Assembly: GCA_037953625.1 (NCBI GenBank) | Contig: CM075655.1 | Span: 29,654,001 to 29,718,000, forward strand | Origin: Crotalaria pallida | Taxonomy: Eukaryota; Streptophyta; Magnoliopsida; Fabales; Fabaceae | Reading direction: 5' to 3' | Length of the DNA stretch: 64,000 bases | Part shown: piece after piece, positions 11,366-21,884 of the stretch | Position numbering within the stretch: position 1 is the first letter of the stretch | How the letters are laid out: every line of letters begins with the position of its first letter | Position numbers and translations under genes: made by a program | The notes under the pieces: model-generated | The model's database searches: none | What the model was told of the DNA's origin: nothing | The model's input: only the letters and a program-made list of their open reading frames with translations

Positions 11366-11384
11366 CTCTCCCTCACAGGGAGAG
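11366..11384 (+). promoter_or_regulatory. LTR hairpin
   Basis: CTCTCCCTCACAGGGAGAG is a perfect 8-bp stem with loop CAC, preceded by GGCCGAGCAGGATCA. It lies 44 bp after the putative 3' splice site and 281 bp before the LTR end. Confidence 0.6.
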
Positions 11385-11669
11385 TAAGTTATTTAGAGTA
11401 GGAGAATTTGTTGGGTCTTGGCCAGTTGGGCCGAGCTAAAACACTCTTTTGTATTTTTGACTTCGGATTGCCTAGCTGGGCCGAGCTAAACTTTTATTAA
11501 ACTTGTATTTTGAAATATGAACTTGGTGTATCTGTTATTGAACTGTTCTGCTTTAATCGAATTAAAGTCTTTCGCTTATTAACTCTGATGTTTTTGTACT
11601 AATGAAAAAAAATTTTAAATCCTAATTTTCGGGTTTTAAGGGTATTTATTATATAGGGTGTTACATTTT

Positions 11670-11681
11670 TGGTATCAGAGC
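11670..11681 (+). other. Primer-binding site of F (tRNA-iMet)
   Basis: TGGTATCAGAGC, complementary to the 3' end of initiator methionine tRNA, starts four bases after the LTR. Confidence 0.85.
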
Positions 11682-11865
11682 AGTTTCTCCTCGGCCTATT
11701 GGAGTTGCAAAGGACTCCAGTGGTTACTCACCAAAAGAGTGACAAATAAGTAGTGTCTAGAAGTCTAAGTTAGATGATAGATCTTATAGATATATGTTTA
11801 TGTATATATATATATTTACTTGATTATTCGGTGGTTAATTGGCTTTCTCTCCATGACCGAGCAGC

Positions 11866-14800
11866 ATGGCTGGTAGAAGAGCTGATAACGACCGAATTGC
11901 TGCTGTGTTGGAAACTCTGGTTCAACTGCAGTAGAACCAAGCGCAGGCTCAGCAGAACCAGGCTGAGAACCTCGCTCAAAACATCGCCGCAGCCACAGCA
12001 GCTGCAGCTGCAGCCCTTCAACCTCAACCTCCGGCCCCGGTCGAGATTGACTGGATGAGCCGATTTAGGAAGAACGAACCACCTCGGTTCGAAGGAGGTT
12101 ACAATCCTGATGGAGCTCAGAGATGGCTCCAGGACATTGAGAAGATTTTCCGATCTCTGCAACCGCCCTATGAGTACAGGGTGAGGTTGGCCGAGTTTGT
12201 TCTAGCTAGTGAAGCCGAGCACTGGTGGGATTAGCAGAGCCGTGGACTGGAAGCGGCTAATGAAGTTATCACTTGGGAAATGTTCCGAGCTCGATTCCTC
12301 GGTAAGTACTTTCCCGAGGATGTTAGGAGAGAGAAGGAACTTGCTTTCCTCAAGCTGGAACAGAGGAACTTGAGTGTCGGAGAATATGCCGCTCAGTTCG
12401 AGGATTTGATCCGTTAGTCTGGGAGCTACGGAGATGCTGATGAGCGTACCAAGTGCATCAAGTTTGAGTCTAGCCTCCGTGATGATATTCGGCTCGCTTT
12501 TGAATATCAGAACGTGGCCAATCTCTCGCAATTGGTGAATATGGCTAGCACCTATGAGAAGGGGCTCAAGAGGAAAGCCAATGGAAAGAGGAGCAGGTCG
12601 GCACAGAAAGTCGTGGGTACGATCAGGGGGAAAGGAGTTGCTCCGAGATCAGCTCCCTATGTGAATCCGAACTCCAGAATGGCAGCAGCTCCAAGGAGTG
12701 GTGGTCAGATGGTGGTTGTTCCTGGCCCTTATCCGATATGCCAACATTGTGGAAGGCAGCACAAGGGAGAATGCTGGAGTCTGGATCCGAGCAGAGCAAG
12801 AGGATCTTGTTTTTGCTGTGGAAAACCTGGTCATTTTGCATCTCGGTGTACCGAGAACATAGTGAAGGAAGAGTTCAATGTGACCAAGGCTCAACAGACT
12901 GGTGTCAACCGACCTATGCAGAGAGGCAAAGTTTACACCATGGATGGTGAAGAAGTGACCGATGCTGACGAGCTGATCCGAGGTACTTGTCAAGTAAACA
13001 GTATTCCATGTGCAGTGCTATTTGATTGTGGAGCCACGCATTCTTTCATTTCCCTTGATTGTGTGAACAAGCTAAAATTATCCCCAGTAGAAATGCCTTA
13101 CAAATTATCCATTTCGACCCCAACCAATTCTTCTGTAATCACCTCCCAAATGTGTCTAGAGTGTCCTATCCAAGTATTAGGCCGAGAGTTTAAGGTCAAT
13201 TTGATTTGCTTACCGCTAACCAAACTAGATATTATCCTCGGCATGGACTGGATGTCCCAACACCATGTCCTCCTCGATTGTCGAGAGAAAACCGTGATCT
13301 TTAGTGACTCTTCTGTTGCAAAGTTAGAAGTGACAGAGGAGCCGACCTTAGACCGAATTCTTGTGGTCGGAGAATTCCCAGAAGTTTTCTCGGACGAAAT
13401 GCCCGGATTACCGCCGAGAAGAGAAGTAGAGTTCAGCATAGATCTTATTCCGGGAACTGGCCCGATCTCAATCGCACCGTACCGAATGGAACCTCCCGAG
13501 CAAGAAGAGCTTAAGAAACAATTGGAAGAACTTTTGGCCAAAAAGCTAATCAGACCAAGCGTATCACCTTGGGGAGCTCCGATCTTATTTGTTAAAAAGA
13601 AAGATGGTAGTCTCAAGATGTGCACTGATTATCGGAAGCTCAACGCGGTAACGGTGAAGAACAAATATCCCCTTCCTCGGATTGATGACTTATTGGACTA
13701 ACTCAAGGGAGCGTCGGTATTCTCAAAGATAGACCTCCGATCTAGATACCACCAGATCCGTGTCCGAGAAGAAGATATTCCGAAGACAGCCTTCCGAACA
13801 AGGTATGGGCATTTTGAGTATGTGGTTATGCCATTCGGACATACCAACGCCCCCGCTATCTTTATGGACTACATGAATAGAATCTTCCGACCTTATTTGG
13901 ACTCGTTTGTGATAGTCTTCATAGACGATATCCTTATCTACTCCAGAAGTCCGAGTGAACATGAGAAGCATCTGAGAACGGTGTTGCAGGTTTTGAAGGA
14001 CTAGGAACTCTACGCCAAGCTTTCTAAGTGCAATTTTTGGCTCAAAGAGGTTCATTTCCTCGGAAATGTGATATCCGAGCAAGGTGTAGCAGTTGATCCC
14101 TCCAAGGTGGAAGCGGTACTTAAGTGGGAGAGACCTACCTCGGTAACCGAGGTCAGGAGTTTCCTCAGTCTTGCAGGGTACTACAGGAGATTCATTGAAG
14201 GATTCTCTAAGCTGGCTTTACCATTGACTTCGTTAACCAGGAAGGATGCACCTTACCAATGGTCCGAGGAGTGCGAACAGAGCTTTCAAGAGCTAAAGAA
14301 AAGGTTGACGAGCTTGCCTGTGTTGATTTTACCCGATCCGACCAAAGCCTTTGACGTGTTTTGTGACGCCTCAAAGCAGGGTCTCGGCTGTGTGTTAATG
14401 CAGCAAGGAAAAATGGTGGCTTATGCCTCTAGGCAGCTTCGGCAACACGAACAGAATTACCCCACGCACGATCTCGAATTGGCAGCTGTGGTGTTCGCCC
14501 TTAAGATTTGGAGACACTACCTGTATGGCACGAAATTCGAGGTGTTCAGTGATCACAAGAGTCTCGACTACCTATTCGACCAGAAGGAGCTGAACATGAG
14601 GCAGCGCAGGTGGGTGGAATTTTTGAAAGATTACGATTTCAACCTGCACTATCATCCTGGAAAAGCCAACGTGGTGGCCGACGCACTGAGCAGGAAAAGC
14701 CTTCATCTGAGCAATATGATGGTCCGAGAGATGCAACTGATGCAGGAGTTTAGCGATCTTAACCTCGGCATACAGAAGAAGGAAAATAGTGTTGTGTTGG

Positions 14801-14925
14801 AGATGCTGCAAGTGACCAATGATTTTGTGGGCTTCATCAAGGAAAGACAGGCTGCCGACTTAGAACTCCAGAAGCTTCTAGAAAGAGCAGGAGACAAGGA
14901 TGAACTCGACTTCGCTAAAGAGTAG
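11866..14925 (+). pseudogene. gag-pol: F gag-protease-RT-RNase H with in-frame stops
   Basis: One reading frame from the ATG at 11866 encodes gag with a Retrotrans_gag domain and zinc-knuckle residues (CQHCGRQHKGECW, CFCCGKPGHFASRC). Next come the protease motif LFDCGATHSF (about 13020), the RT core (FIDDILIYSRS, about 13920) and RNase H (FCDASKQGLGCVLMQQ, about 14360; DHKSLDYLF, about 14550). The frame has stops at 11932, 12232 and 12415 (all TAG), 13699 (TAA) and 14002 (TAG), but no frameshift. Several stops sit where the related C element has glutamine, as expected from C-to-T changes. The frame ends at 14923 just past the deletion breakpoint, before integrase. Confidence 0.9.
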
Positions 14926-15189
14926 GAGAATTTGTTGGGTCTCGGCCAGTTGGGCCGAGCTAAAACACTCTTTTGTATTTTTGACTTCGGATTGCCTAGC
15001 TGGGCCGAGCTAAACTTTTATTAAACTTGTATTTTGAAATATGAACTTGGTGTATCTGTTATTGAACTGTTCTGCTTTAATCGAATTAAAGTCTTTCGTT
15101 TATTAACTCTGATGTTTTTGTACTAATGAAAAGAAATTTTAAATCCTAATTTTCGGGTTTTAAGGGTATTTATTATATAGGGTGTTACA
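14919..15189 (+). repeat. 3' LTR remnant of F
   Basis: These 271 bp match 11395-11665 with only a few differences. The sequence joins directly to the end of the RNase H-integrase linker. The junction word AGAGTAGGAG in the LTR overlaps the AAAGAG of the coding side, so the deletion used a few bases of microhomology. Confidence 0.9.
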
Positions 15190-15194
15190 CTAGT

Positions 15195-17348
15195 GGCATA
15201 TCAGGTCTGCAATCTGGAGTATCTGTTCTCTTGCTTACTCAAGGGTTGCGAGATGGAGATTTCGAGGATTTTTTGATTGGTGAACCACTCAAGGATATGG
15301 CCGAGCTCAGGGAAAGGTCCAGGAAGTTTGTCAATCTGGAAGAATTTCACAGAACCAGTACGGCGGCACGGGGTAAGGAAGAACGTCAAGAGCAACGCCC
15401 ACTTCAAAACAACCCTCGTCAAAGCGATCGTTTTCGAGATAGTAGGGGGAGGAAGGATAAAAGAGAAAGAGAAAGAGGAGAAAAACTGCCTCCAAAAGGC
15501 AAATATGATGAGTATACTCAGCTTACAGTCCCGAGGAGTCAAATCCTTCGTGAGACTATGCATACCGAGATGCGCAATATCACTCGGCCTTCAGCTTTGA
15601 GAAGAGCTGCTCAAAAAGATAAGACAAAGTATTGTGACCATCATGGCGGATGGGGGCATACCACTGACCAGTGTACTATGCTAAAGGACTTGATTGAAGA
15701 AATGGTGAGGGACGGAAAGCTTCAACAATACATTAGCGAGGCAATGCGGAAACGAGCCAGGAGAAGAAGCCAGTTCCCACACAAACTCAAGCAGAAACAA
15801 AGAAACAGGAGCCCTTCACCACCTGCAGGGGGAGCCTCTACCCTACTGTCCGAACAAGATAAGGGTCGAGAGACTTTTCTGATTAACACCATTGCTGGAG
15901 GATTCGCAGGTGGAGGGGAAAAAAGAGGTGATCGAAAGAAGTATGTGGGTCAAGTTCTTTCGGTGGCCAGCCGACCAATTCAAAAGCCCAAAAAGAAGAA
16001 CATCGTCATCAGTTTCAGTGATGAGGACTTTGCCGACATAATCCAAGATCACAATGACCCAATGGTAGTTACAGCCAGGCTCGGCAATTACGAAGTAAAG
16101 AGGATTCTCGTTGATCAGGGGAGTTCGGCAGACATTATGTTCTTGGATTTGTTCGAAGCCTTGAAGTTGAATAGATCTGACCTAACTCCGTTCGAGGGAA
16201 GTTTGATTGGCTTTACGGGCCACTCGATTGTTCCCCTAGGCCATATCCACCTCCCAGTTACCCTGGGGGAACAACCATCTGCTCGAACGGAGATAGTGAA
16301 GTTTCTAGTTGTCCAGGCTCCGTCGGCATACAACGCCATCCTTGGTCGAACTGCACTCCAGTCTTTTGGTGCCGTTGTATCAACTATCCACCTAGCTATG
16401 AAGTTCCCAGGGTATGATGACAAGGTGGTAACGGTACGTTCTGAACAAGAGCTGGCTCGGAAGTGCTACAATATCAGCCTAGGTAAACTAAAGATTGAAG
16501 ATGAGAAGATTATGCAAGAACCACTCAACAAGGGAAGTGTTAACCTGGCAGATCTTGACGTAAGGGAGGAGGATGAAACTAGGCCAACCCCTCAGGGGGA
16601 CTTCAAGAAGGTAATTTTGGGCCCCGATCCATCCCGTTGTGTCAAGATTGGTGTTGGCCTTGCTGAGGAAGTTGAGAGAGAACTGACAGAACTGCTCGTA
16701 GAAAACAAAGATCTATTTGCCTGGACCTCGGCAGACATGCCAGGAATCGATCCGAATTTCATTTGCCACAAATTAAGTGTGTATCCTGGCGCTAAGCCAG
16801 TTTGTCAGAAGAAAAGGCGGGTCGGAACCGAGAAGGCTCAAGCAACAGAAGAAAAGGTTGCCGAGTTGCTTGAAGCATGGTTCATCAGGGAAGTGGTATA
16901 CACCGATTGGTTGGCTAATCCCGTACTGGTCAAGAAATCCAATGGAAAGTGGAGAATGTGCGTGGATTATATAGACTTGAACAAGGTCTGCCCCAAGGAT
17001 CAATACCCACTTCCCTGCATAGACAAATTAGTAGACAGCTCGGCAGGATATCAGAGACTATCCTTCATGGATGCTTATTCGGGCTACAATCAGATCCCGA
17101 TGTATCCTCCGGATCAGGTGAAGACTTCATTCGTGACTGAAAATGCTACATATTGTTATAATGTCATGCCCTTCGGACTTAAGAACGCTGGGGCGACTTA
17201 CCAGCGAATGATGAACAAGGTGTTCGGCCCGCTTATCGGGCCCAGAATGGAGGTGTACATTGATGATATGATTGCTAAGAGTTTGAAGGAAGAAGACCAT
17301 GCTAAGGATTTGAAGATCATTCTGGGCAGAATTCGGCATTCGATATGA
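15195..17348 (+). pseudogene. gag-pol: D gag C-terminus, protease and reverse transcriptase
   Basis: This continues D's gag frame after F: GLRDGDFEDFLIGEP, then a basic linker and a gag Cys/His region (YCDHHGGWGHTTDQC, about 15635). The aspartic protease motif LVDQGSSADIMF lies near 16110 and AYNAILGRTALQ near 16330. The reverse transcriptase follows, with WRMCVDYIDLNKVCPKDQYPLP (about 16950), FMDAYSGYNQIPM (about 17065), MPFGLKNAGATYQRMMNKVF (about 17165) and the catalytic VYIDDMIAKS (about 17255). The open frame of about 700 codons is intact until a one-base shift near 17335. The RT palm then continues in another frame from 17345. Confidence 0.9.
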
Positions 17349-18400
17349 GGTTGAATCCGGAAAAATGCACCTTTGGGGTTCCTGCTGGGTCATTCCTTGG
17401 ATTTATGCTCACTGAACGAGGAATCGAGGCAAATCCAGAGAAGTGCCGAGCCATCCTCGAGATGAAGAGTCCATCCGACATCAAAGGTGTACAGCAGTTA
17501 GCAGGTCGGGTAGCGGCTCTTTCCAGATTTTTATCCCAATCTGCTCGGAAGGCCCTACCATGGTACCAACTGTTGAGGAAGGAAAGCGAAAAGGCCTTCA
17601 CTGACCTTAAGAAATACTTGGAATCCCCCCAATCCTATCTAGTTCTATAACTGGAGAAATTCTGTTCCTTTACTTATCAGTGGGTGATTCGGTTGTCAGT
17701 TCGGTTCTGGTTCGGGAAAAATCAGGCAAAGAATCCCCTGTTTATTTTGTCAGTCGAGCGCTTCAAGGACCAGAGCTGAGGTACCAGAAGGTGGAAAAAT
17801 TGGCTTTTTGTTTGGTTATCACGACCAGAAGACTGCGACAGTATTTCCAGAGCCATCACATCAAGGTCAGAACAGCTCAACCCATCCGTCAGATTCTTCA
17901 AAAACCCGACTTGGCAGGTGAAATTGGTGACTTGGGCCATTGAAATTTCCGAGTTCGACATCACTTTCGAACCGAGGAAGGCAATGAAATCTCAGGTCCT
18001 AGCTGATTTCCTCACCGAGTTTACTGAGCCATTGACGAGCTCAAACTTAGACTGAAGCGTTTATGTTGACGGGTCGAGCAACAAGCTTGGAGTAGGTGCT
18101 GGAATAATCCTAGAGAACTCCGAGGGAGTTACCCTTGAGTATTCTTTGAAGTTCGGATTTCCTACTTCAAATAATCAGGCGGAATATTAAGCTGTAATGG
18201 CTGGTCTCAGGATGGCAAAAGAGGTAGGGGCCCGAGAAGTGAAGATTTTCAGCGATTCTCAGTTGGTTGTTTCGCAAGTTAAAGGTGATTATCAAGCCAA
18301 AGAACCCATCCTCCAAAAATATCTTGAGAAAGTGAAGTTCCTATCCTCAAAGTTTGCCAAGGTTGAATTCTGCCACATCCCAAGGGAAAGCAATGGCTGA
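17345..18400 (+). pseudogene. pol: D RT end and two RNase H domains (broken)
   Basis: The RT thumb/connection (MRLNPEKCTFGVPAGSFLGF) is in frame 2. After a small deletion near 17600-17680 the first RNase H continues in frame 1 (PVYFVSRALQGPELRYQKVEK) and returns to frame 2 near 17910. The second, RNase HI-like domain follows: VYVDGSSNKLGVGAGIIL (about 18060), NNQAEY (about 18170) and FSDSQLVVSQVKGDYQAK (about 18245). Stops interrupt it at 18053, 18188 and 18398. The tandem RNase H arrangement is typical of Tat elements; B has the same order. Confidence 0.85.
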
Positions 18401-19649
18401 GTGGACATTCTTTCAAAACTTGCTTCAACGAAAGGCCCTGATAATAACAAAACATTGATCCAAGAAATGGTGCATGGACCTAGCGTTGTCCTCTCCGTTT
18501 CGGTGAATCCAAGTTGGACTGCTCCGATCACGAGTTACTTGGAACGAGGAATTTTACCGACTGATCCGATCGAGGCGAAGAAACTCGTCAGGAAAGCATC
18601 ACAATTTGCTCTGGTCGAAGGAACTCTGTTTCGCCGAGGGGTCAGTGGCCCTTTGCTTAGATGTTTAGATCCCGCTGAGGCAAAACAGACACTGGAAGAG
18701 GTTCACGGGGGTATCGGAAGTCATCATGTTGGGGGGAAATCACTGGCCAAAAAGATTCTAAGGGCAGGATACTACTGGCCGACCCTTCAGCAAGATGCGA
18801 TCAATCATGTGAAGATATGTGAAAAGTGTCAATTTCACAGCGATGCGTATCAAAAGCCGGCCGAGGAACTCCACTCACTTTCATCTCCCTATCCCTTATA
18901 TCAATGGGGAATGGATTTGATTGGCCAGTTTCCCACCGCACCAGGATAGCTAAAATGGGTGATAGTTGCCATTGATTACTTTACCAAATGGATTGAAGCC
19001 GAGCCTCTAGCAACTATCTCGTCGGCCAAGGTTCAGAAGTTCTTTGAAAGACAGGTTGTAGCTCGGTTTGGAGTACCACAAGTTCTGGTGACTGACAACG
19101 GAACTCAATTTGCAGCAAAGGCATTCCAAGACTCGGTCAATGCTTTAAACATTGAGCACTATTTTTCCTCGGTCGAGCATCCTCAGACCAATGAACAAGT
19201 GGAATCAGTGAACCAAACTATCATCCAGGGAATCAAGAAGAGGCTCATTGGGGCAAAAGGAAATTGGCTGGAAAACTTGCATGAAGTACTTTGGTCATAT
19301 CGCACCACAATACAGACTTCGACTGGAGAAACTCCTTATCGGCTTACTTACGGTTGCAACGCAGTCATCCCGATAGAAAGGATCATCCCTTCGTTCCGAG
19401 CCATACAACAACCGAACCCCCTCAACAACACTTTCCTGTGTGAGGATCTCGTTCTATCGGATGAAGTCAGAGATTTAGCCGCCGAGCGGGAACGACATGC
19501 CAAGCTGATGCAAGCGAAAGGGTATAATCGCTCGGTAGTACCCAGAGAGTTCGATGTAGGTGACCTCGTCCTAAGAAGAGCGGACATTGGCCTCAAGAAT
19601 GCTAAGGACGGGAAATTGGCTCAAAACTGGGAAGGGCCATACCGAGTAG
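18401..19649 (+). pseudogene. pol: D integrase (truncated by E)
   Basis: The integrase starts with an HHCC-type zinc domain (GGIGSHHVGGKSLAKKIL, then CEKCQF, about 18710-18830). The catalytic core shows the first Asp in WGMDLIGQFP (about 18905), the second in VTDNGTQF (about 19090), and Glu 36 residues later in NEQVESVNQ. The conserved NGQ has become NEQ. A TAG at 18947 breaks the core. The C-terminal part (FDVGDLVLRRADIGLKN, NWEGPYRVV) runs into the E LTR at 19650, so the end of the protein is lost. Confidence 0.88.
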
Positions 19650-19910
19650 TGTAACACCCCAAAATTTTAATCCCCGATTAATGAAATGTTAATTATAATT
19701 TAATTATAATTAATAGTTTCTATATTAATCTTTGATTAAAATATGTATTCATATGACTAGCTTATGTGTGGAAATTATTTAATAAATATTATAATGCATA
19801 AAATATAAGTTTTGCATATTAGTCCCTGGGTTGGGACCTAGAAGCAATTATAGGAAAGGTTTTGGAGGGAAAGTAAATAAAATAATTATTTTTCAAAAAT
19901 TGGGACAAAC

Positions 19911-21296
19911 ACTCGAGTATTATTCTGAATACTCGAGTATTCTGGGTCAAACTGCACGAGTTAGTGCGTTTGATGAGTCACCATGAACGATTCCCTTCTC
20001 CTGCCACGAAATCATCTCCTCGACAACGCCATGGGTGGCGTGTCGACATGCATGAGCTCCCTCTATCTCTATTTAAACCCATCAACACCGTGAAGCTAGG
20101 AATTTTGCTCAATCTTGCTCTTGTTGACAAAGTTAGGGTTTCGAATTTGCCCTCTTCGATTCTCTTTCAATTCTGAGTGTTACGGCTTGAGTGATACACG
20201 AATACAAAGATCATATCACGAGCTTTGTATAGACATAAAGATTGTGAGCTGAGAGTGAGTGTGTTGTTAGAATCGAAGCTGAGAAGTTGAGGCTGAGTTG
20301 CTGTCATCAGTTCTGGGAGCTTACTTTGGGTTTGATTTTTGGTAAGCTCACGAATCCTTGAGTCTCAAATTCGGTTTCCTTAGTTAGATTATGTTGCATA
20401 GAGTCTAGAAAATCTAATTTCCCCAATTTCATTCTCTGTTTCATGGGTAAACCAATTCCACTTTGGTGTTGCACTCAAAATGCTCTGCATGTGGTGCTTG
20501 AAGTTGGTCTGAGAGTCGTGGAGCTTTTCTTTGGGGATTTCTTGTTTGATTCACGTCTGAGAGGTAAGGGGAAGTAATTATATTCACTAGATAGAGATTA
20601 AATTTCATGAATTGTGTTAGAGAGCCACCAAGAGGCTCTAAGGGCTTAGATTGAATAGGAACTTTGGTTTGGAGACCAATCCATGCTCTAAAACTGTGTT
20701 GAGCAAGTTATATATCATGCATGCAAGCTTAAATGAACTTTGTTTCATGTGTATTGTGCTTATTATGCAAATTGAGGTATTGAGTTGTTAAAATGTGTTT
20801 TTATGCATGATTATTGAATTCTCTGTCAAATCTGTGTTTTGATATTAAATGAATGTTGTAACATGCTCAAATTATGTTATGTGAACTCTGTTGATCGTTG
20901 GAATGGACTGGAAATGAGTAGAAATGAAATTGGTATGATAAAACTAAGTTTTCAGTGTAAACTGCTGCGAAACACTCGAGTAACAAACAGGGTACTCGAG
21001 TAAAACGTTTGAAAAACAATGTAAATGAAGTTAGAACACTCGAGTATCGTGTCTACTACTCGAGTATCGAGCATCACCTGAGGACAAGTTAAGGTCAACA
21101 ACTCGAGTCATTCAAGGTCACTCGAGTATTCTGGAAATCAGGATGAACACTCGAGTAACCTATGAACTACTCGAGTAATTTAATGAATTTCAAACCCAAA
21201 TCCTCAGAAAGTCATGAACACTCGAGTAACTCTAAGAACACTCGAGTAATCTGGAAAACTTGAAGAACACTCGAGTGGACTGAATTTTACTCGAGT
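19911..21296. repeat. Paired ACTCGAGT palindromes, 20-bp spacing
   Basis: Fourteen ACTCGAGT octamers start at 19911, 19931, 20974, 20994, 21038, 21058, 21101, 21120, 21149, 21169, 21220, 21240, 21269 and 21289. They form seven pairs with start-to-start distances of 20, 20, 20, 19, 20, 20 and 20. Twelve lie between 20974 and 21296. The sequence between the copies varies, so this is not a simple tandem repeat. Each pair could form an 8-bp stem with a 12-nt loop, or two similar faces about two helical turns apart. Confidence 0.9.
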
Positions 21297-21884
21297 AAAT
21301 TGGCCAGAACCTGAAAATACCATTTTTAATTCTGACTCATTTGGTTAAGAAATTAATAACAATAATCCAAGGGATCAAGACTTAAAGAAATTGATTAATA
21401 TAATTAGATCGTTTGGTGACGATCCTTTTGATAATGAAACAAGCCTAGGTGGCCTGAAAACTATTAATCAACTTCCTTTAAGTCTAATAACGAAATGCAT
21501 TCATTCTGGAGTTTGGATGGTAGGACGTATATCATGTTTTTATTAAACATGTGGAGGGCCTCTGGGAGTGCCAATACGCTTGCTTGATGACACGTCGTTG
21601 ACGTGGTCGGCTTAGTGGATGCCGATGTGGTTATACCGTTTGCATGACGGTCCGTTTGGATGACGGGATATGCTCGGGTGGCATGGATTCCAATCTTGAC
21701 GTGTACATTCTAGGTGAATGTACGAATTGTTGTATACCTAGGAATACAATGCACTGTTGAGTGCTGGGTTGTCAGGGATGGACGTCAGAGAGTGACATAG
21801 TATGATTGAGATAGGCTTGAGAGCTAAAGTCATGCATCATGCCACTCATTTAAATTAATTGTGATAAATGAAATAAGTGTGAAC

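Larger units (their letters stand above)
9099..11665 (+). repeat. 5' LTR of element F
   Basis: A 2567-bp LTR from TGTAACATCC to GGGTGTTACA. A CT-rich leader (9680-9790) is followed by a good 5' splice signal, GAG|GTAAGGAGTG at 9971/9972. A pyrimidine-rich 3' signal, CCATTTTTCAG|GTACTG, ends at 11322, suggesting a leader intron of about 1.35 kb. The hairpin block follows at 11366. A tandem repeat occupies 10471-10855. Short ORFs here are not genes. Confidence 0.9.
9099..15189 (+). mobile_element. Element F: chromovirus (Tekay/Del-type), internally deleted
   Basis: This is a complete insertion with the 5-bp duplication CTAGT (9094-9098 and 15190-15194) inside D's gag. The order is 5' LTR 9099-11665, iMet primer-binding site, gag-protease-RT-RNase H, then a jump straight into the last 271 bp of the 3' LTR. 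Integrase, chromodomain, polypurine tract and most of the 3' LTR are gone. The parts of the two LTRs that remain differ at only a few positions by eye, so the insertion is not old. It cannot move on its own. Confidence 0.92.
7314..19649 (+). mobile_element. Element D: Tat/Retand-like Ty3/gypsy, 3' truncated
   Basis: The order is 5' LTR, primer-binding site, gag, protease, reverse transcriptase, RNase H, a second RNase H, integrase. The second, RNase HI-like domain between RNase H and integrase is characteristic of the Tat lineage. D is interrupted by F (9099-15189). It is cut off at 19649 by the LTR of element E before the end of integrase, so its 3' LTR is missing and no target duplication can be checked. 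Several frameshifts and stops make it inactive. B (31767-47508) is a related copy in the opposite orientation. Confidence 0.88.

Noticed and set aside
20974..21296. CRISPR-like array
   Set aside because: Regularly spaced short palindromes superficially recall one, but repeats are 8 bp, spacing alternates, and this is a plant LTR.
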